From: JAEUPI01 sp036520715
GTDB lineage: Bacteria; Pseudomonadota; Gammaproteobacteria; Burkholderiales; Burkholderiaceae_C
Assembly (NCBI GenBank): GCA_036520715.1
Contig: DATDJF010000196.1
Location: 1 to 18,501 of the forward strand
Direction of reading: 5' to 3'
DNA: 18,501 nucleotides
The notes beneath the pieces are model-generated. The model did no database searches. It had not been told where the DNA came from and saw nothing but the letters and a program-made list of their open reading frames with translations. A program made the translations under genes and the position numbers. Shown piece after piece: positions 6,803 through 13,996 of the stretch; the first letter of the stretch is position 1, and the number at the start of each line of letters is the position of its first letter.

Positions 6803-7459
6803 TCATGGACCGGGTGGCGCGCTGGCGGGCTTGGCCGGCTGCAGCCAATCGCGCCGCGCCGCGAACACCGCGTCGGGGTACTCGGGGCGTCCGCGGCTGC
6901 CGTTGTAGCGCCCGAGGGCGAGGAACAGATCGCCGCGCTCCATGTCGAGATAGTGGCGCAGGATCACGCAACCGAAGCGAAGGTTGGCCTGCATGTGGAA
7001 CAGGCGCGCGGGGTCTCCATCGCCAATCAGGCGCGCCCAGAACGGCATCACCTGCATGTAGCCGATCGCGCCGGCGCGGCTGACCGCGTACTTGCGAAAG
7101 GCGCTCTCGACTTGAACCACGCCCAGCACCAGCTCGGGCTCCAGCCCGGCGCGGCGGCTCTCGTACCACAGCGCTTCGAGAAACTCGACTCGTGTGGCAT
7201 GTTCGGACTTGCGGCGCTTCAGGCGTTCGCTCGCCGAGCCGAGCCAGCGCAGGTAAGCGAGCCGCTCATCGATCGAGTCGAATCCAGCGCGTGGGGGTGC
7301 GGAATCGGACACCGCCGCCGACAGCGCCGAACGCACCGAATTGGCCAGCGGCTCTTCGACCTGGGCGCCGGCCAGCGCCACGCTGGAAACCCACACCGAC
7401 ATGGCCAACCCCACGCCCAGCCGCGCGACGTGGATCGCAGCGCTGGGAATGTGGCGCAC
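6803..7459 (-). CDS. Lytic transglycosylase (SLT domain), periplasmic
   Basis: Predicted peptidoglycan lytic transglycosylase, cleaving MurNAc-GlcNAc bonds to 1,6-anhydro products. It has 218 residues: an N-terminal signal-like stretch (about 8-31, ending SSVALAGA) followed by a linker. The SLT domain spans about 95-205, with the catalytic glutamate in VVQVESAF (Glu118), AIGYMQVMPF after it, and the C-terminal GRYNGSRG. No lipobox cysteine is seen, so it is probably secreted to the periplasm rather than membrane-anchored by lipid. The start is GTG; an ATG at residue 20 would still leave a short hydrophobic leader but lacks an n-region. It lies 35 bases downstream of proS on the same strand, a pairing I recall from other Burkholderiales. 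The exact subfamily cannot be fixed by eye. Confidence 0.9.
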   Translation of the reverse strand: MRHIPSAAIHVARLGVGLAMSVWVSSVALAGAQVEEPLANSVRSALSAAVSDSAPPRAGFDSIDERLAYLRWLGSASERLKRRKSEHATRVEFLEALWYESRRAGLEPELVLGVVQVESAFRKYAVSRAGAIGYMQVMPFWARLIGDGDPARLFHMQANLRFGCVILRHYLDMERGDLFLALGRYNGSRGRPEYPDAVFAARRDWLQPAKPASAPPGP

Positions 7460-7494
7460 GTGTGGCTCGCGTTGGCGCGGTGCCGTGTGATGGC

Positions 7495-9240
7495 CTAGAC
7501 GCGCAATCGTTCGCGCAGTACGCGAAGGCCGTCGGCGATGGCGACCTTGCTCGCGGCGGCCTCTCGGCGGCCTTGGATCTCGAGCTGGCCTTCCTTCAAT
7601 CCGCGCTCGGACAGCACCACACGATGCGGCACGCCGATCAGCTCCCAGTCGGCGAACATCGCGCCCGGCCGCTCGCCACGGTCGTCGAGCACCGTGTCGA
7701 CACCGAGCGCCTCGAGTTCATCATGCAGACGAAGGGCCGCCTCGCGAACCGCGTCGCTGCGCTCCCAGCCGATCGGGCAGAGCACCACCCGAAACGGCGC
7801 CATCGCGTCGGGCCAGACGATGCCGCGCTCGTCGTGTCCCTGTTCGATCGCCGCGCCGAGGATGCGCGTGACGCCGATGCCGTAGCAGCCCATCTCCATG
7901 AGCTGGGGCTTGCCGGTCTCGTCGAGGTAGGTGGCGTTCATTGCCTGGCTGTACTTGGTGCCGAGGTAGAACACATGCCCGACCTCGATGCCGCGCTGGA
8001 TGGCCAGCACACCCTTGCCGTCCGGCGAAGGATCGCCGGCCACTGCATTGCGGATGTCGGCCACGATGTCGGGCTCGGGCAGATCACGCCCCCAGTTGAC
8101 GCCGGTGAAGTGGAAGTCCTCGTCGTTGGCACCGCAGATGAAGTCGCTCATGCGGGCGACCGTTCGTTCGGCAACCACCCTCACTGCCTTGCGGGTGCCG
8201 ATGGGGCCGAGATAGCCCGGCCTGCAGCCGAAGTGATCCTCGATCTCGGCGACGGTGGCGAATCGGAACCCGGAGCCAAGACCCGGCACCTTGCCGGCCT
8301 TGACCTCGTTGAGCGCATGATCGCCGCGAACCAGCAGCAGCCAGATCGTGGTGCGCTTCACCGCGCCGTCGCCGGCAAGCTCGTCGGTGGCCAGCACCAG
8401 CGACTTCACCGTCGTCGCCAGCGGCACCGACAGCAGCGCGGCCACGTCTTCGCAGGTGCTCTTGCCGGGAGTCGGCGTCTTGTTCAACTGCGTTGTCGAT
8501 GCGGCTCTGGCAGCCAACAGCGGCACGCACTCGGCCAGTTCGACATTGGCTGCGTAGTCGCTGGTCGGGCAATAGACCAGTGCGTCCTCGCCAGTGTCGG
8601 CAATCACCTGGAACTCATGCGACGCATCGCCACCGATCGCGCCGGTATCGGCCGCCACCGCACGGTATTGCAGGCCTAAGCGATCGAAGATGCGTTTGTA
8701 GGCCGCGAACATCACCTCGTAGCTCTTCAACGCCGAGGCATGGTCGCGATCGAACGAGTACGCGTCCTTCATCGTGAATTCGCGGCCGCGCATCAAGCCG
8801 AATCGAGGCCGCCGCTCATCGCGGAACTTGGTCTGGATGTGATAGAAGTTCCGCGGCAGCTGGCGGTAGCTGCGCAGCTCCTGGCGCGCAATGTCGGTGA
8901 TGACCTCTTCACTGGTGGGTTGGATCACGAAATCGCGCTCGTGGCGATCCTTGACGCGCAGCAGCTCCGGGCCGTAGGCCTGGAAGCGCCCCGACTCTTG
9001 CCACAGTTCAGCGGGCTGCACCACCGGCATCAGCAGCTCGACCGCGCCCGCGGCGTTCATCTCTTCGCGGATGATCGCCTCGACCTTGCGGATCACACGC
9101 AAGCCCATCGGCATGTAGCTGTAGATGCCGGCGCTCAGGCGCTTGATGAGCCCGGCGCGCAACATCAGCCGATGGCTCACGATCTCGGCGTCGGCCGGAG
9201 CCTCCTTGAGCGTGGCGACGAAGAAGCGGCTGGCTTTCAT
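7495..9240 (-). CDS. proS: Prolyl-tRNA synthetase
   Basis: Class II aminoacyl-tRNA synthetase charging tRNA-Pro with proline; cytoplasmic. It has 581 residues, the bacterial-type length. The N-terminus MKASRFFVATLKEAPADAE and SHRLMLRAGLIKRLSAGIYSYMPMG are family hallmarks. QPTSEEVITD (about 108-116) is followed by motif 2 KFRDERRPRFGLMRGREFTMKD (about 138-159). An editing domain of the YbaK type is inserted at about 225-400. Motif 3 is GCYGIGVTRILGAAIEQ (about 451-467), and the C-terminal anticodon-binding domain covers about 480-581. The reading frame continues upstream past an inverted repeat into the rppH region, but the ATG at 9240 matches the family start. No good Shine-Dalgarno site is visible. 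A tRNA-Pro gene lies about 5 kb to the right; no regulatory link is implied. Confidence 0.97.
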   Translation of the reverse strand: MKASRFFVATLKEAPADAEIVSHRLMLRAGLIKRLSAGIYSYMPMGLRVIRKVEAIIREEMNAAGAVELLMPVVQPAELWQESGRFQAYGPELLRVKDRHERDFVIQPTSEEVITDIARQELRSYRQLPRNFYHIQTKFRDERRPRFGLMRGREFTMKDAYSFDRDHASALKSYEVMFAAYKRIFDRLGLQYRAVAADTGAIGGDASHEFQVIADTGEDALVYCPTSDYAANVELAECVPLLAARAASTTQLNKTPTPGKSTCEDVAALLSVPLATTVKSLVLATDELAGDGAVKRTTIWLLLVRGDHALNEVKAGKVPGLGSGFRFATVAEIEDHFGCRPGYLGPIGTRKAVRVVAERTVARMSDFICGANDEDFHFTGVNWGRDLPEPDIVADIRNAVAGDPSPDGKGVLAIQRGIEVGHVFYLGTKYSQAMNATYLDETGKPQLMEMGCYGIGVTRILGAAIEQGHDERGIVWPDAMAPFRVVLCPIGWERSDAVREAALRLHDELEALGVDTVLDDRGERPGAMFADWELIGVPHRVVLSERGLKEGQLEIQGRREAAASKVAIADGLRVLRERLRV

Positions 9241-9255
9241 GGCACGAGGCCGGCG

Positions 9256-9277
9256 GATTCCCGCGCATGCGGGAAAG
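9256..9277. repeat. dRS3-like inverted repeat in the proS/rppH gap
   Basis: TTCCCGC (9258-9264) and GCGGGAA (9269-9275) form a perfect seven-base-pair stem around the loop GCAT. Written as ATTCCC-N8-GGGAA(A), it matches eleven of twelve fixed positions of the Neisseria dRS3 pattern ATTCCC-N8-GGGAAT. Similar short GATTCCCGC/GCGGGAATC repeats are dispersed in many proteobacteria. Only one copy is seen in this window, so membership of a repeat family is inferred. It also lies in the putative 5' untranslated region of proS. Confidence 0.5.
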
Positions 9278-9304
9278 CGAGGTTCATGCCTCTGGTGCCG
9301 CCGA

Positions 9305-9313
9305 TGTGATAAT
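9305..9313 (+). promoter_or_regulatory. Extended -10 promoter candidate for rppH
   Basis: TGT followed by GATAAT (9308-9313) fits an extended -10 element: five of six in the hexamer plus the upstream TG. A start around 9320 would leave a leader of about 22 bases before the ATG at 9343. No convincing -35 at normal spacing. Function is inferred. Confidence 0.45.
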
Positions 9314-9342
9314 GATTTCAGTTCAAGAATCGGGGTTCGATT

Positions 9343-9942
9343 ATGCTCGACCGGGAGGGCTTCAGGCCCAACGTCGGCATCGTCCTGCTCAACGCGCGCA
9401 ACCAGGTTTTCTGGGGCAAACGGTTGCGCACCCACTCGTGGCAGTTCCCGCAAGGGGGCATCAAGTACGGCGAGTCGCCCGAGCAGGCGATGTTTCGCGA
9501 GCTGCACGAAGAGGTCGGGCTCAAGCCCGAGCACGTGCGCATCCTCGCGCGCACGCGCGACTGGCTGCGCTACGAGGTTCCGGACCACTACATCCGCAAG
9601 GACGCGCGCGGCCACTACCGCGGGCAAAAGCAGATCTGGTATCTGCTGATGCTGGTCGGTCGCGACAGCGACCTCGACCTGCGCGCCAGCGACCACCCCG
9701 AGTTCGACGCCTGGCGCTGGAACGACTACTGGGTGCCGCTCGACATGGTGATCGACTTCAAGCGCGAGGTGTACGAGCTCGCGCTCACCGAGCTGTCGCG
9801 CTTCCTGCCGCGCGCCGCGCACCACACGCGCTATCTGCGCGCCGGCATCCGCGGACGGCCGCGCGACAACGCGCCCAGTTCGCCCGCCGATTTGCCCGCG
9901 GCAGCGCCGGGTTTGGGCTCACCAGGCGAAGAGGCACCCTAG
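9343..9942 (+). CDS. rppH: RNA pyrophosphohydrolase RppH (Nudix)
   Basis: Nudix hydrolase that removes pyrophosphate from the 5' end of triphosphorylated mRNAs, opening them to RNase E decay; cytoplasmic. The N-terminus LDREGFRPNVGIVLLN is the family signature. The Nudix box GGIKYGESPEQAMFRELHEEVGL lies at 38-60, with metal-binding glutamates in RELHEE (52-57). QKQIWYLLMLVG and WRWNDYWVPLDMVIDFKREVYELALTEL are typical. At 199 residues it has a longer proline/alanine-rich tail (about 167-199) than the 176-residue E. coli enzyme; that tail is low-complexity and probably disordered. It is divergent from proS. Its TAG stop shares CTAG with the stop of convergent proB. Confidence 0.96.
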   Translation: MLDREGFRPNVGIVLLNARNQVFWGKRLRTHSWQFPQGGIKYGESPEQAMFRELHEEVGLKPEHVRILARTRDWLRYEVPDHYIRKDARGHYRGQKQIWYLLMLVGRDSDLDLRASDHPEFDAWRWNDYWVPLDMVIDFKREVYELALTELSRFLPRAAHHTRYLRAGIRGRPRDNAPSSPADLPAAAPGLGSPGEEAP

Positions 9943-11057
9943 GTTCGCACCATGTTGTCGCGGTGGATCAACTCCGGACCATTGGAGAACCCGAGCACCG
10001 CTTCGATCTGCGACGAAGGGCGGCGCGCGATCAGGCGCGATTCGCCCGCCGCGTAGTTGGCGAGGCCGCGAGCGATTTCCACGCCGTCGGGCCCGCGCAC
10101 CGCGATGACTTCGCCGCGCGCGAATTCGCCCTCCACGGCCACCACGCCCACCGGCAACAAGCTCTTGCCCTGGCCCAGCAGCTTGGCGCTGGCGCCGGCA
10201 TCGATGGTGACTGCGCCGCGCAACTGCAAGTGATCGGCCATCCATTGCTTGCGCGCGGCGATCTTCGCGGTGCGGGCGCGCAGCAACGTGCCGATCGATT
10301 CGCCATGCGCCAGGCGCAGCAACACATCCGGTTCGCGCCCCCAAGCGATCACCGTGTCGGCACCGCTGCGGGCGGCGCGCTTGGCGGCCAGCACCTTGGC
10401 GATCATGCCGCCACGCGACAGCGATGATGCGGCACCGCCGGCCATGCGCTCCAGGTCGGCGTCGCCGGCGTCGGCCAGGGCGATCAGCCGCGCGGCCGGA
10501 TCGTTGCGCGGATCGCTCGAATACAAACCCGCCTGATCGGTGAGGATCACCAGCACATCGGCTTCGATCAGGTTGGCCACCAGCGCGCCGAGCGTGTCGT
10601 TGTCGCCGAACTTGATCTCGTCGGTGACCACGGTGTCGTTCTCGTTGATCACCGGCACGGCCTTCAACGCGAGCAAGGCCAGCAACGTCGAGCGTGCGTT
10701 GAGGTAGCGCTCGCGGTCGGCCAGGTCGGCGTGCGTGAGCAGCACCTGCGCACTGCGCAAGCCATGTTCCGACAGCTTGCTCTCGTACATCTGGGCCAGG
10801 CCCATCTGGCCTACCGCCGCGGCGGCCTGCAGTTCATGCAGCGCGCTCGGCCGAACCGCCATGCCCAGCCGCTTCATGCCCTCGACGATGGCACCGCTCG
10901 ATACCATCACGAGTTCGCGTCCTTCGCGCGCCAGCACGGCCAACTGGCGACACCAATTGCCGATCGCCTCGGGGTCGACGCCTCGTCCTTCGTTGGTGAC
11001 GAGGCTTGAGCCCACCTTGACGACGATGCGGCGCGCGGCGCGCAGCGGTTCGTTCAT
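9939..11057 (-). CDS. proB: Glutamate 5-kinase (ProB) with PUA domain
   Basis: Phosphorylates L-glutamate to gamma-glutamyl phosphate, the first and normally proline-inhibited step of proline synthesis; cytoplasmic. At 372 residues it is the full two-domain form. The amino-acid kinase domain (about 1-260) shows IVVKVGSSLVTNEG, MVSSGAIVEGMKRLG, PVINENDTVVTDEIKFGDNDTL and the SRGGMIAKVLAAKRAARSG segment. The PUA domain (about 280-372) contains GAVTIDAGASAKLLGQGKSLLPVG. Its ATG overlaps the obgE stop as ATGA, so translation is probably coupled to obgE. The gene end overlaps rppH on the other strand by four bases. Confidence 0.97.
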   Translation of the reverse strand: MNEPLRAARRIVVKVGSSLVTNEGRGVDPEAIGNWCRQLAVLAREGRELVMVSSGAIVEGMKRLGMAVRPSALHELQAAAAVGQMGLAQMYESKLSEHGLRSAQVLLTHADLADRERYLNARSTLLALLALKAVPVINENDTVVTDEIKFGDNDTLGALVANLIEADVLVILTDQAGLYSSDPRNDPAARLIALADAGDADLERMAGGAASSLSRGGMIAKVLAAKRAARSGADTVIAWGREPDVLLRLAHGESIGTLLRARTAKIAARKQWMADHLQLRGAVTIDAGASAKLLGQGKSLLPVGVVAVEGEFARGEVIAVRGPDGVEIARGLANYAAGESRLIARRPSSQIEAVLGFSNGPELIHRDNMVRT

Positions 11058-12124
11058 GGTGCCGCGACCGGGTTGTCTCGAAACCGCACGTCATCGTCCT
11101 CGCCGCTCGGCGCGCGCGATGGCGACAGCTCGTGCCAGGTAGCCTCGATCAGCGGCTTGAGGCCTTCGCGCGCCACCGCCGAGACGACGAACACGGGGCC
11201 CTTCCAACGCAAACGACGGCAGATGTCGCGCGCCAGCGATTCGCGCTGTTCGCCTGGGATCAAGTCGATCTTGTTCAGCACCAGCCAACGCGGCTTGCGA
11301 TGCAGCGTCTCGTCGTACTTGCGCAGCTCACTCAATACCGCCCGCGCCTGAGAGACCGGATCGACCGACTCGTCCAGCGGCGCTACATCGATCACGTGCC
11401 ACAGCAGCCGCGTGCGCTGCAGATGCCGCAGGAAGTGATGGCCGAGACCCGCGCCTTCTGCGGCCCCTTCGATCAGTCCCGGGATGTCTGCCACCACGAA
11501 GCTGCGGCTCGGACCCGCGCGCACCACTCCGAGGTTGGGATGCAGCGTGGTGAACGGGTAGTCGGCGATCTTGGGTCGCGCATTCGAAATCGCCGCGATC
11601 AGCGTCGACTTGCCGGCGTTGGGCATGCCGAGCAAGCCGACATCGGCGAGCACTCGAAGTTCGAGTTGAAGCTTGCGTTGCTCGCCAGGCCAGCCCGGTG
11701 TCTTCTTGCGCGGCGAGCGGTTGGTGCTGCTCTTGAAGTGCAGATTGCCGAAACCGCCGTCGCCGCCGCGAGCCAGCACGACACGTTGCTCCGGCTGCAT
11801 CAGTTCGGCAATCACTTGCTGCGTCTGCAGGTCGGTGACGATCGTTCCCACCGGCATGCGCAACACCACGTCCGACCCGGCGGCGCCGAACTGGTCCGCG
11901 CCCCGCCCCGACTCGCCATGCCCGGCCTCGTGTCGCCTGGCGTAGCGAAAATCGACCAGTGTGTTGAGGTTGGAATCGGCCAGTGCGATGACGCAGCCGC
12001 CGCGCCCGCCGTTGCCACCGTCGGGGCCACCAAACGGAACGGACTTTTCACGGCGAAAGCTGGCGCAACCCGCGCCGCCGTTGCCGGCCGCGATGTCGAT
12101 CACCGCTTCGTCGATGAACTTCAT
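11054..12124 (-). CDS. obgE: GTPase Obg (ObgE/CgtA)
   Basis: Essential ribosome-associated GTPase acting in 50S assembly and linked to the ppGpp response. It has 356 residues. The glycine-rich OBG domain (about 1-158) begins MKFIDEAVIDIAAGNGGAGC and includes FGGPDGGNGGRGG. The G domain has G1 GMPNAGKST (166-174), G2 region DYPFTTLHPNLGVV, G3 DIPGLIEGA (about 213-221), G4 NKID and G5 VSAVA. The C-terminus is short and acidic (SGEDDDVRF). The frame is open further upstream, but ATG 12124 gives the conserved N-terminus. An intrinsic terminator ends 17 bases before this ATG, and no clear Shine-Dalgarno site lies between. The stop overlaps the proB start by four bases. Confidence 0.97.
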   Translation of the reverse strand: MKFIDEAVIDIAAGNGGAGCASFRREKSVPFGGPDGGNGGRGGCVIALADSNLNTLVDFRYARRHEAGHGESGRGADQFGAAGSDVVLRMPVGTIVTDLQTQQVIAELMQPEQRVVLARGGDGGFGNLHFKSSTNRSPRKKTPGWPGEQRKLQLELRVLADVGLLGMPNAGKSTLIAAISNARPKIADYPFTTLHPNLGVVRAGPSRSFVVADIPGLIEGAAEGAGLGHHFLRHLQRTRLLWHVIDVAPLDESVDPVSQARAVLSELRKYDETLHRKPRWLVLNKIDLIPGEQRESLARDICRRLRWKGPVFVVSAVAREGLKPLIEATWHELSPSRAPSGEDDDVRFRDNPVAAP

Positions 12125-12141
12125 GGTTGTCGCAGTCAAAC

Positions 12142-12167
12142 AAAAAAGCCCCGGCATGCCGAGGCTT
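12142..12167 (-). terminator. Intrinsic terminator between rpmA and obgE
   Basis: On the minus strand, AAGCC-T-CGG pairs with CCG-G-GGCTT around the loop CATG: a nine-base-pair stem with one T-G wobble, followed by six T residues, the last two pairing bases included (plus-strand A-run 12142-12147). This is a canonical Rho-independent terminator. It lies 30 bases after the rpmA stop and 17 bases before the obgE start, so downstream genes need readthrough or another promoter. Confidence 0.8.
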
Positions 12168-12197
12168 GTGTTCGCCGCTTCGGCACCCGTGAGCGCC

Positions 12198-12455
12198 TTA
12201 AGCCGGCTCAACCGTCACGGTTTGGCGCCGCAAGGAACCCTTGATCGCGAAGCCGACGCGGCCGTCGACCAGCGCGAACAGCGTATGGTCCTTGCCGGTA
12301 CCGACGTTGGTGCCGGCATGGAACTTGGTGCCGCGCTGACGCACGATCACCGAACCGGCCGAGACGACCTGGCCGCCATACGCCTTCACACCCAGCATCT
12401 TGGGTTGTGAATCACGGCCGTTTCGGGTCGAGCCGCCGCCCTTTTTCTGTGCCAT
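12198..12455 (-). CDS. rpmA: 50S ribosomal protein L27
   Basis: Large-subunit protein near the peptidyl transferase centre, where its N-terminal tail reaches toward the tRNA ends. At 85 residues it is normal length. The N-terminus MAQKKGGGSTRNGRDSQPK is the family signature, followed by GGQVVSAGSVIVRQRGTKFHAG and NVGTGKDHTLFALVDG. There is no Firmicutes-type cleaved N-terminal extension. It follows rplU by 24 bases, with AGGAA shortly before its ATG, and is followed by an intrinsic terminator. Confidence 0.98.
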   Translation of the reverse strand: MAQKKGGGSTRNGRDSQPKMLGVKAYGGQVVSAGSVIVRQRGTKFHAGTNVGTGKDHTLFALVDGRVGFAIKGSLRRQTVTVEPA

Positions 12456-12479
12456 GGGAATGGTTCCTGGTGCGACGGC

Positions 12480-12791
12480 TCAGGCGTTCACCGAGCCGAT
12501 TTGCAGTTCGGTGTACGACTGCCGATGGCCGGCGTGGCGCTGGTAGTGCTTGCGCCGGCGCATCTTGAAGATGCGAACCTTCGGATGCAGGCCATGCGAG
12601 ACCACCGTCGCCTTGACCGTGGCGCCATTGATCACCGGCGTGCCGACCTTCAGCTCTGCGCCGTCGCCGACGGCCAGCACCTGGTCGATCACGACCTCCT
12701 GCCCAACGTCGGCAGCGATCTGCTCCACCTTGACTATTTCACCGACGGCAACCTTGTATTGTTTGCCACCGGTCTTGATGACCGCGTACAT
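12480..12791 (-). CDS. rplU: 50S ribosomal protein L21
   Basis: Large-subunit protein binding 23S rRNA. At 103 residues it is the standard length, with the N-terminus MYAVIKTGGKQYKVAVGE, the central KVRIFKMRRRKHYQRHAGHRQ motif and the ending YTELQIGSVNA. The open frame extends much further upstream as an antisense shadow of ispB, but the ATG at 12791 is the conserved start, with GAGG several bases before it. It is the first gene of rplU-rpmA and divergent from ispB; a -10 box and a GC-rich leader hairpin lie upstream. Confidence 0.98.
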   Translation of the reverse strand: MYAVIKTGGKQYKVAVGEIVKVEQIAADVGQEVVIDQVLAVGDGAELKVGTPVINGATVKATVVSHGLHPKVRIFKMRRRKHYQRHAGHRQSYTELQIGSVNA

Positions 12792-12812
12792 CCGTGCCTC
12801 ACGCCTGCAGCC

Positions 12813-12831
12813 GGCCCCGCCAACGGGGGCC
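12813..12831 (-). promoter_or_regulatory. GC-rich hairpin in the rplU leader
   Basis: GGCCCC and GGGGCC form a six-base-pair stem with a seven-base loop, lying between the candidate rplU -10 box and its ATG. In Firmicutes, rplU is preceded by an autoregulatory L21 leader; whether this unrelated hairpin does anything similar is inference only. Confidence 0.3.
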
Positions 12832-12845
12832 AAGCGAAGCGGCGG

Positions 12846-12851
12846 AGTATA
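12846..12851 (-). promoter_or_regulatory. Candidate -10 box of the rplU-rpmA promoter
   Basis: The minus strand reads TATACT, five of six to consensus, about 55 bases before the rplU ATG. The segment expected to hold the -35 (GGATCC region) is a poor match. The position in the divergent rplU/ispB gap supports it. Confidence 0.45.
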
Positions 12852-12937
12852 GCGTAAAGAGGGCAGCGGGATCCGCCCCGGTGGTACGCCGATCGGGCTG
12901 GGCCGGCTAAACGGCAGGCTCGAATGGGGTGCCTTTC

Positions 12938-12943
12938 TATAAT
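12938..12943 (+). promoter_or_regulatory. Consensus -10 box of the ispB promoter
   Basis: TATAAT is a perfect -10 hexamer in the gap between rplU and ispB. No good -35 lies at normal spacing. A start near 12950 leaves about 19 leader bases before GTG 12969, including GGAA at 12957-12960, and rules out the upstream ATG at 12924 as a start. Confidence 0.55.
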
Positions 12944-12968
12944 CGTGTGTCCATCCGGAACCACTGCA

Positions 12969-13952
12969 GTGCCTGACTCCAGCATCGTTCAGAGCAACGG
13001 CCTTGACCTGGTTGCGGCCGATATGGCCGAGGTCGACCGAGTCATTCGTCAACGCCTGAGTTCGGATGTGACGCTGATCGACCAGATCGGCAGCTACATC
13101 GTCGGTGCAGGCGGCAAGCGAATTCGACCGCGGCTCGTGCTGCTGTTCGCCCGGGCCCTGGGTCACGCGGGATCGTCCCGATTCGAACTGGCAGCCATCG
13201 TCGAGTTCATCCACACCGCCACGCTGCTGCACGACGACGTGGTCGATGAGTCGTCGATGCGCCGGGGTCGTCCGACCGCCAACGCGCTGTTTGGCAACGC
13301 GGCCAGCGTGCTGGTGGGGGACTTCCTGTACTCGCGAGCGTTTCAGATGATGGTATCGGTCGGCTCGATGCGCGTGCTGGAAGTGCTGGCCGATGCCACC
13401 AACGTGATTGCCGAGGGTGAGGTCCTGCAGTTGATCAACATGCACGACCCCGACACCTCGGTGGACGACTACCTGCGCGTCATTCGCTACAAGACAGCCA
13501 AGCTGTTCGAGGCCAGCGCACGCCTCGGTGCCGTGATCGCGCAGGCGCCTGCAGACCTGGAGGAATCCTGCGCGGACTACGGCCGCTCGCTGGGAACGGC
13601 TTTTCAGTTGGTCGACGATCTGCTCGACTACGAAGGCGACCCCAATCAACTGGGCAAGAACGTCGGCGACGACCTTCGCGAGGGCAAGCCGACACTCCCC
13701 CTGCTGATGGCCATGGCCCGGGGCAGTGCCGAGGAGCGCGCGCTGCTGCGTCGCGCCATCGTGAACGGAGAGGTCGAGCGGCTGCGTGACATCGCCGGCA
13801 TCGTGCGTCGCACCGGCGCACTCGAGGCCACGCGTGAAGCGGCGCGTGCCGAAGCGCGCAAGGCGCACGCCTGCCTCGAGAACCTCCCGTCGGGCCCTGC
13901 CAAGGACGCTTTGTTAGAATTGTGCGTTCGGTCCGTCGAACGTTCGTCCTAG
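12969..13952 (+). CDS. ispB: Octaprenyl diphosphate synthase (trans-polyprenyl synthase)
   Basis: Makes the all-trans polyprenyl diphosphate (C40 expected in this group) used as the ubiquinone side chain. It has 327 residues. GGKRIRPRL (about 48-56) is followed by the first aspartate-rich motif DDVVD at 89-93 with RRGRPTAN, LVGDFLYSRAFQ and YKTAKLFEA. The second aspartate-rich motif DDLLDYEGD starts at 216, with LGKNVGDDLREGKPTLPLL next. GTG 12969 is preferred because GGAA sits eight bases upstream and a perfect TATAAT lies 25 bases before it, downstream of the alternative ATG 12924. Chain length cannot be read with certainty; a nonaprenyl or solanesyl product is possible. Divergent from rplU. 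The tRNA-Pro promoter candidate lies inside its 3' end. Confidence 0.95.
   Translation: MPDSSIVQSNGLDLVAADMAEVDRVIRQRLSSDVTLIDQIGSYIVGAGGKRIRPRLVLLFARALGHAGSSRFELAAIVEFIHTATLLHDDVVDESSMRRGRPTANALFGNAASVLVGDFLYSRAFQMMVSVGSMRVLEVLADATNVIAEGEVLQLINMHDPDTSVDDYLRVIRYKTAKLFEASARLGAVIAQAPADLEESCADYGRSLGTAFQLVDDLLDYEGDPNQLGKNVGDDLREGKPTLPLLMAMARGSAEERALLRRAIVNGEVERLRDIAGIVRRTGALEATREAARAEARKAHACLENLPSGPAKDALLELCVRSVERSS
13912..13920 (+). promoter_or_regulatory. Extended -10 promoter candidate for tRNA-Pro
   Basis: TGT followed by TAGAAT (13915-13920) is an extended -10 with a five-of-six hexamer, inside the last codons of ispB and 76 bases before the tRNA. The bases after it are G/C-containing (TGTGCG), as in the discriminators of stable-RNA promoters. 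No clear -35. Function is inferred. Confidence 0.4.
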
Positions 13953-13996
13953 CGGACACTTCGGCGGCCGGTGAACGCGGCAGATGCGCGTTGCAA

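Noticed and set aside
7192..8679. Long open frame (495 codons) on the plus strand opposite proS and the transglycosylase gene
   Set aside because: It lies antisense to two clearly identified genes, has shadow-type composition rich in Arg, Ala and His, and shows no recognisable domain.
11132..12244. 370-codon open frame on the plus strand opposite obgE
   Set aside because: Antisense shadow of a confident obgE with all G motifs; no family resemblance.
12924..12968. Upstream ATG extension of ispB
   Set aside because: The extension contains the perfect TATAAT -10 box at 12938-12943, so the added codons would lie at or before the transcription start; GTG 12969 has a well-placed GGAA.
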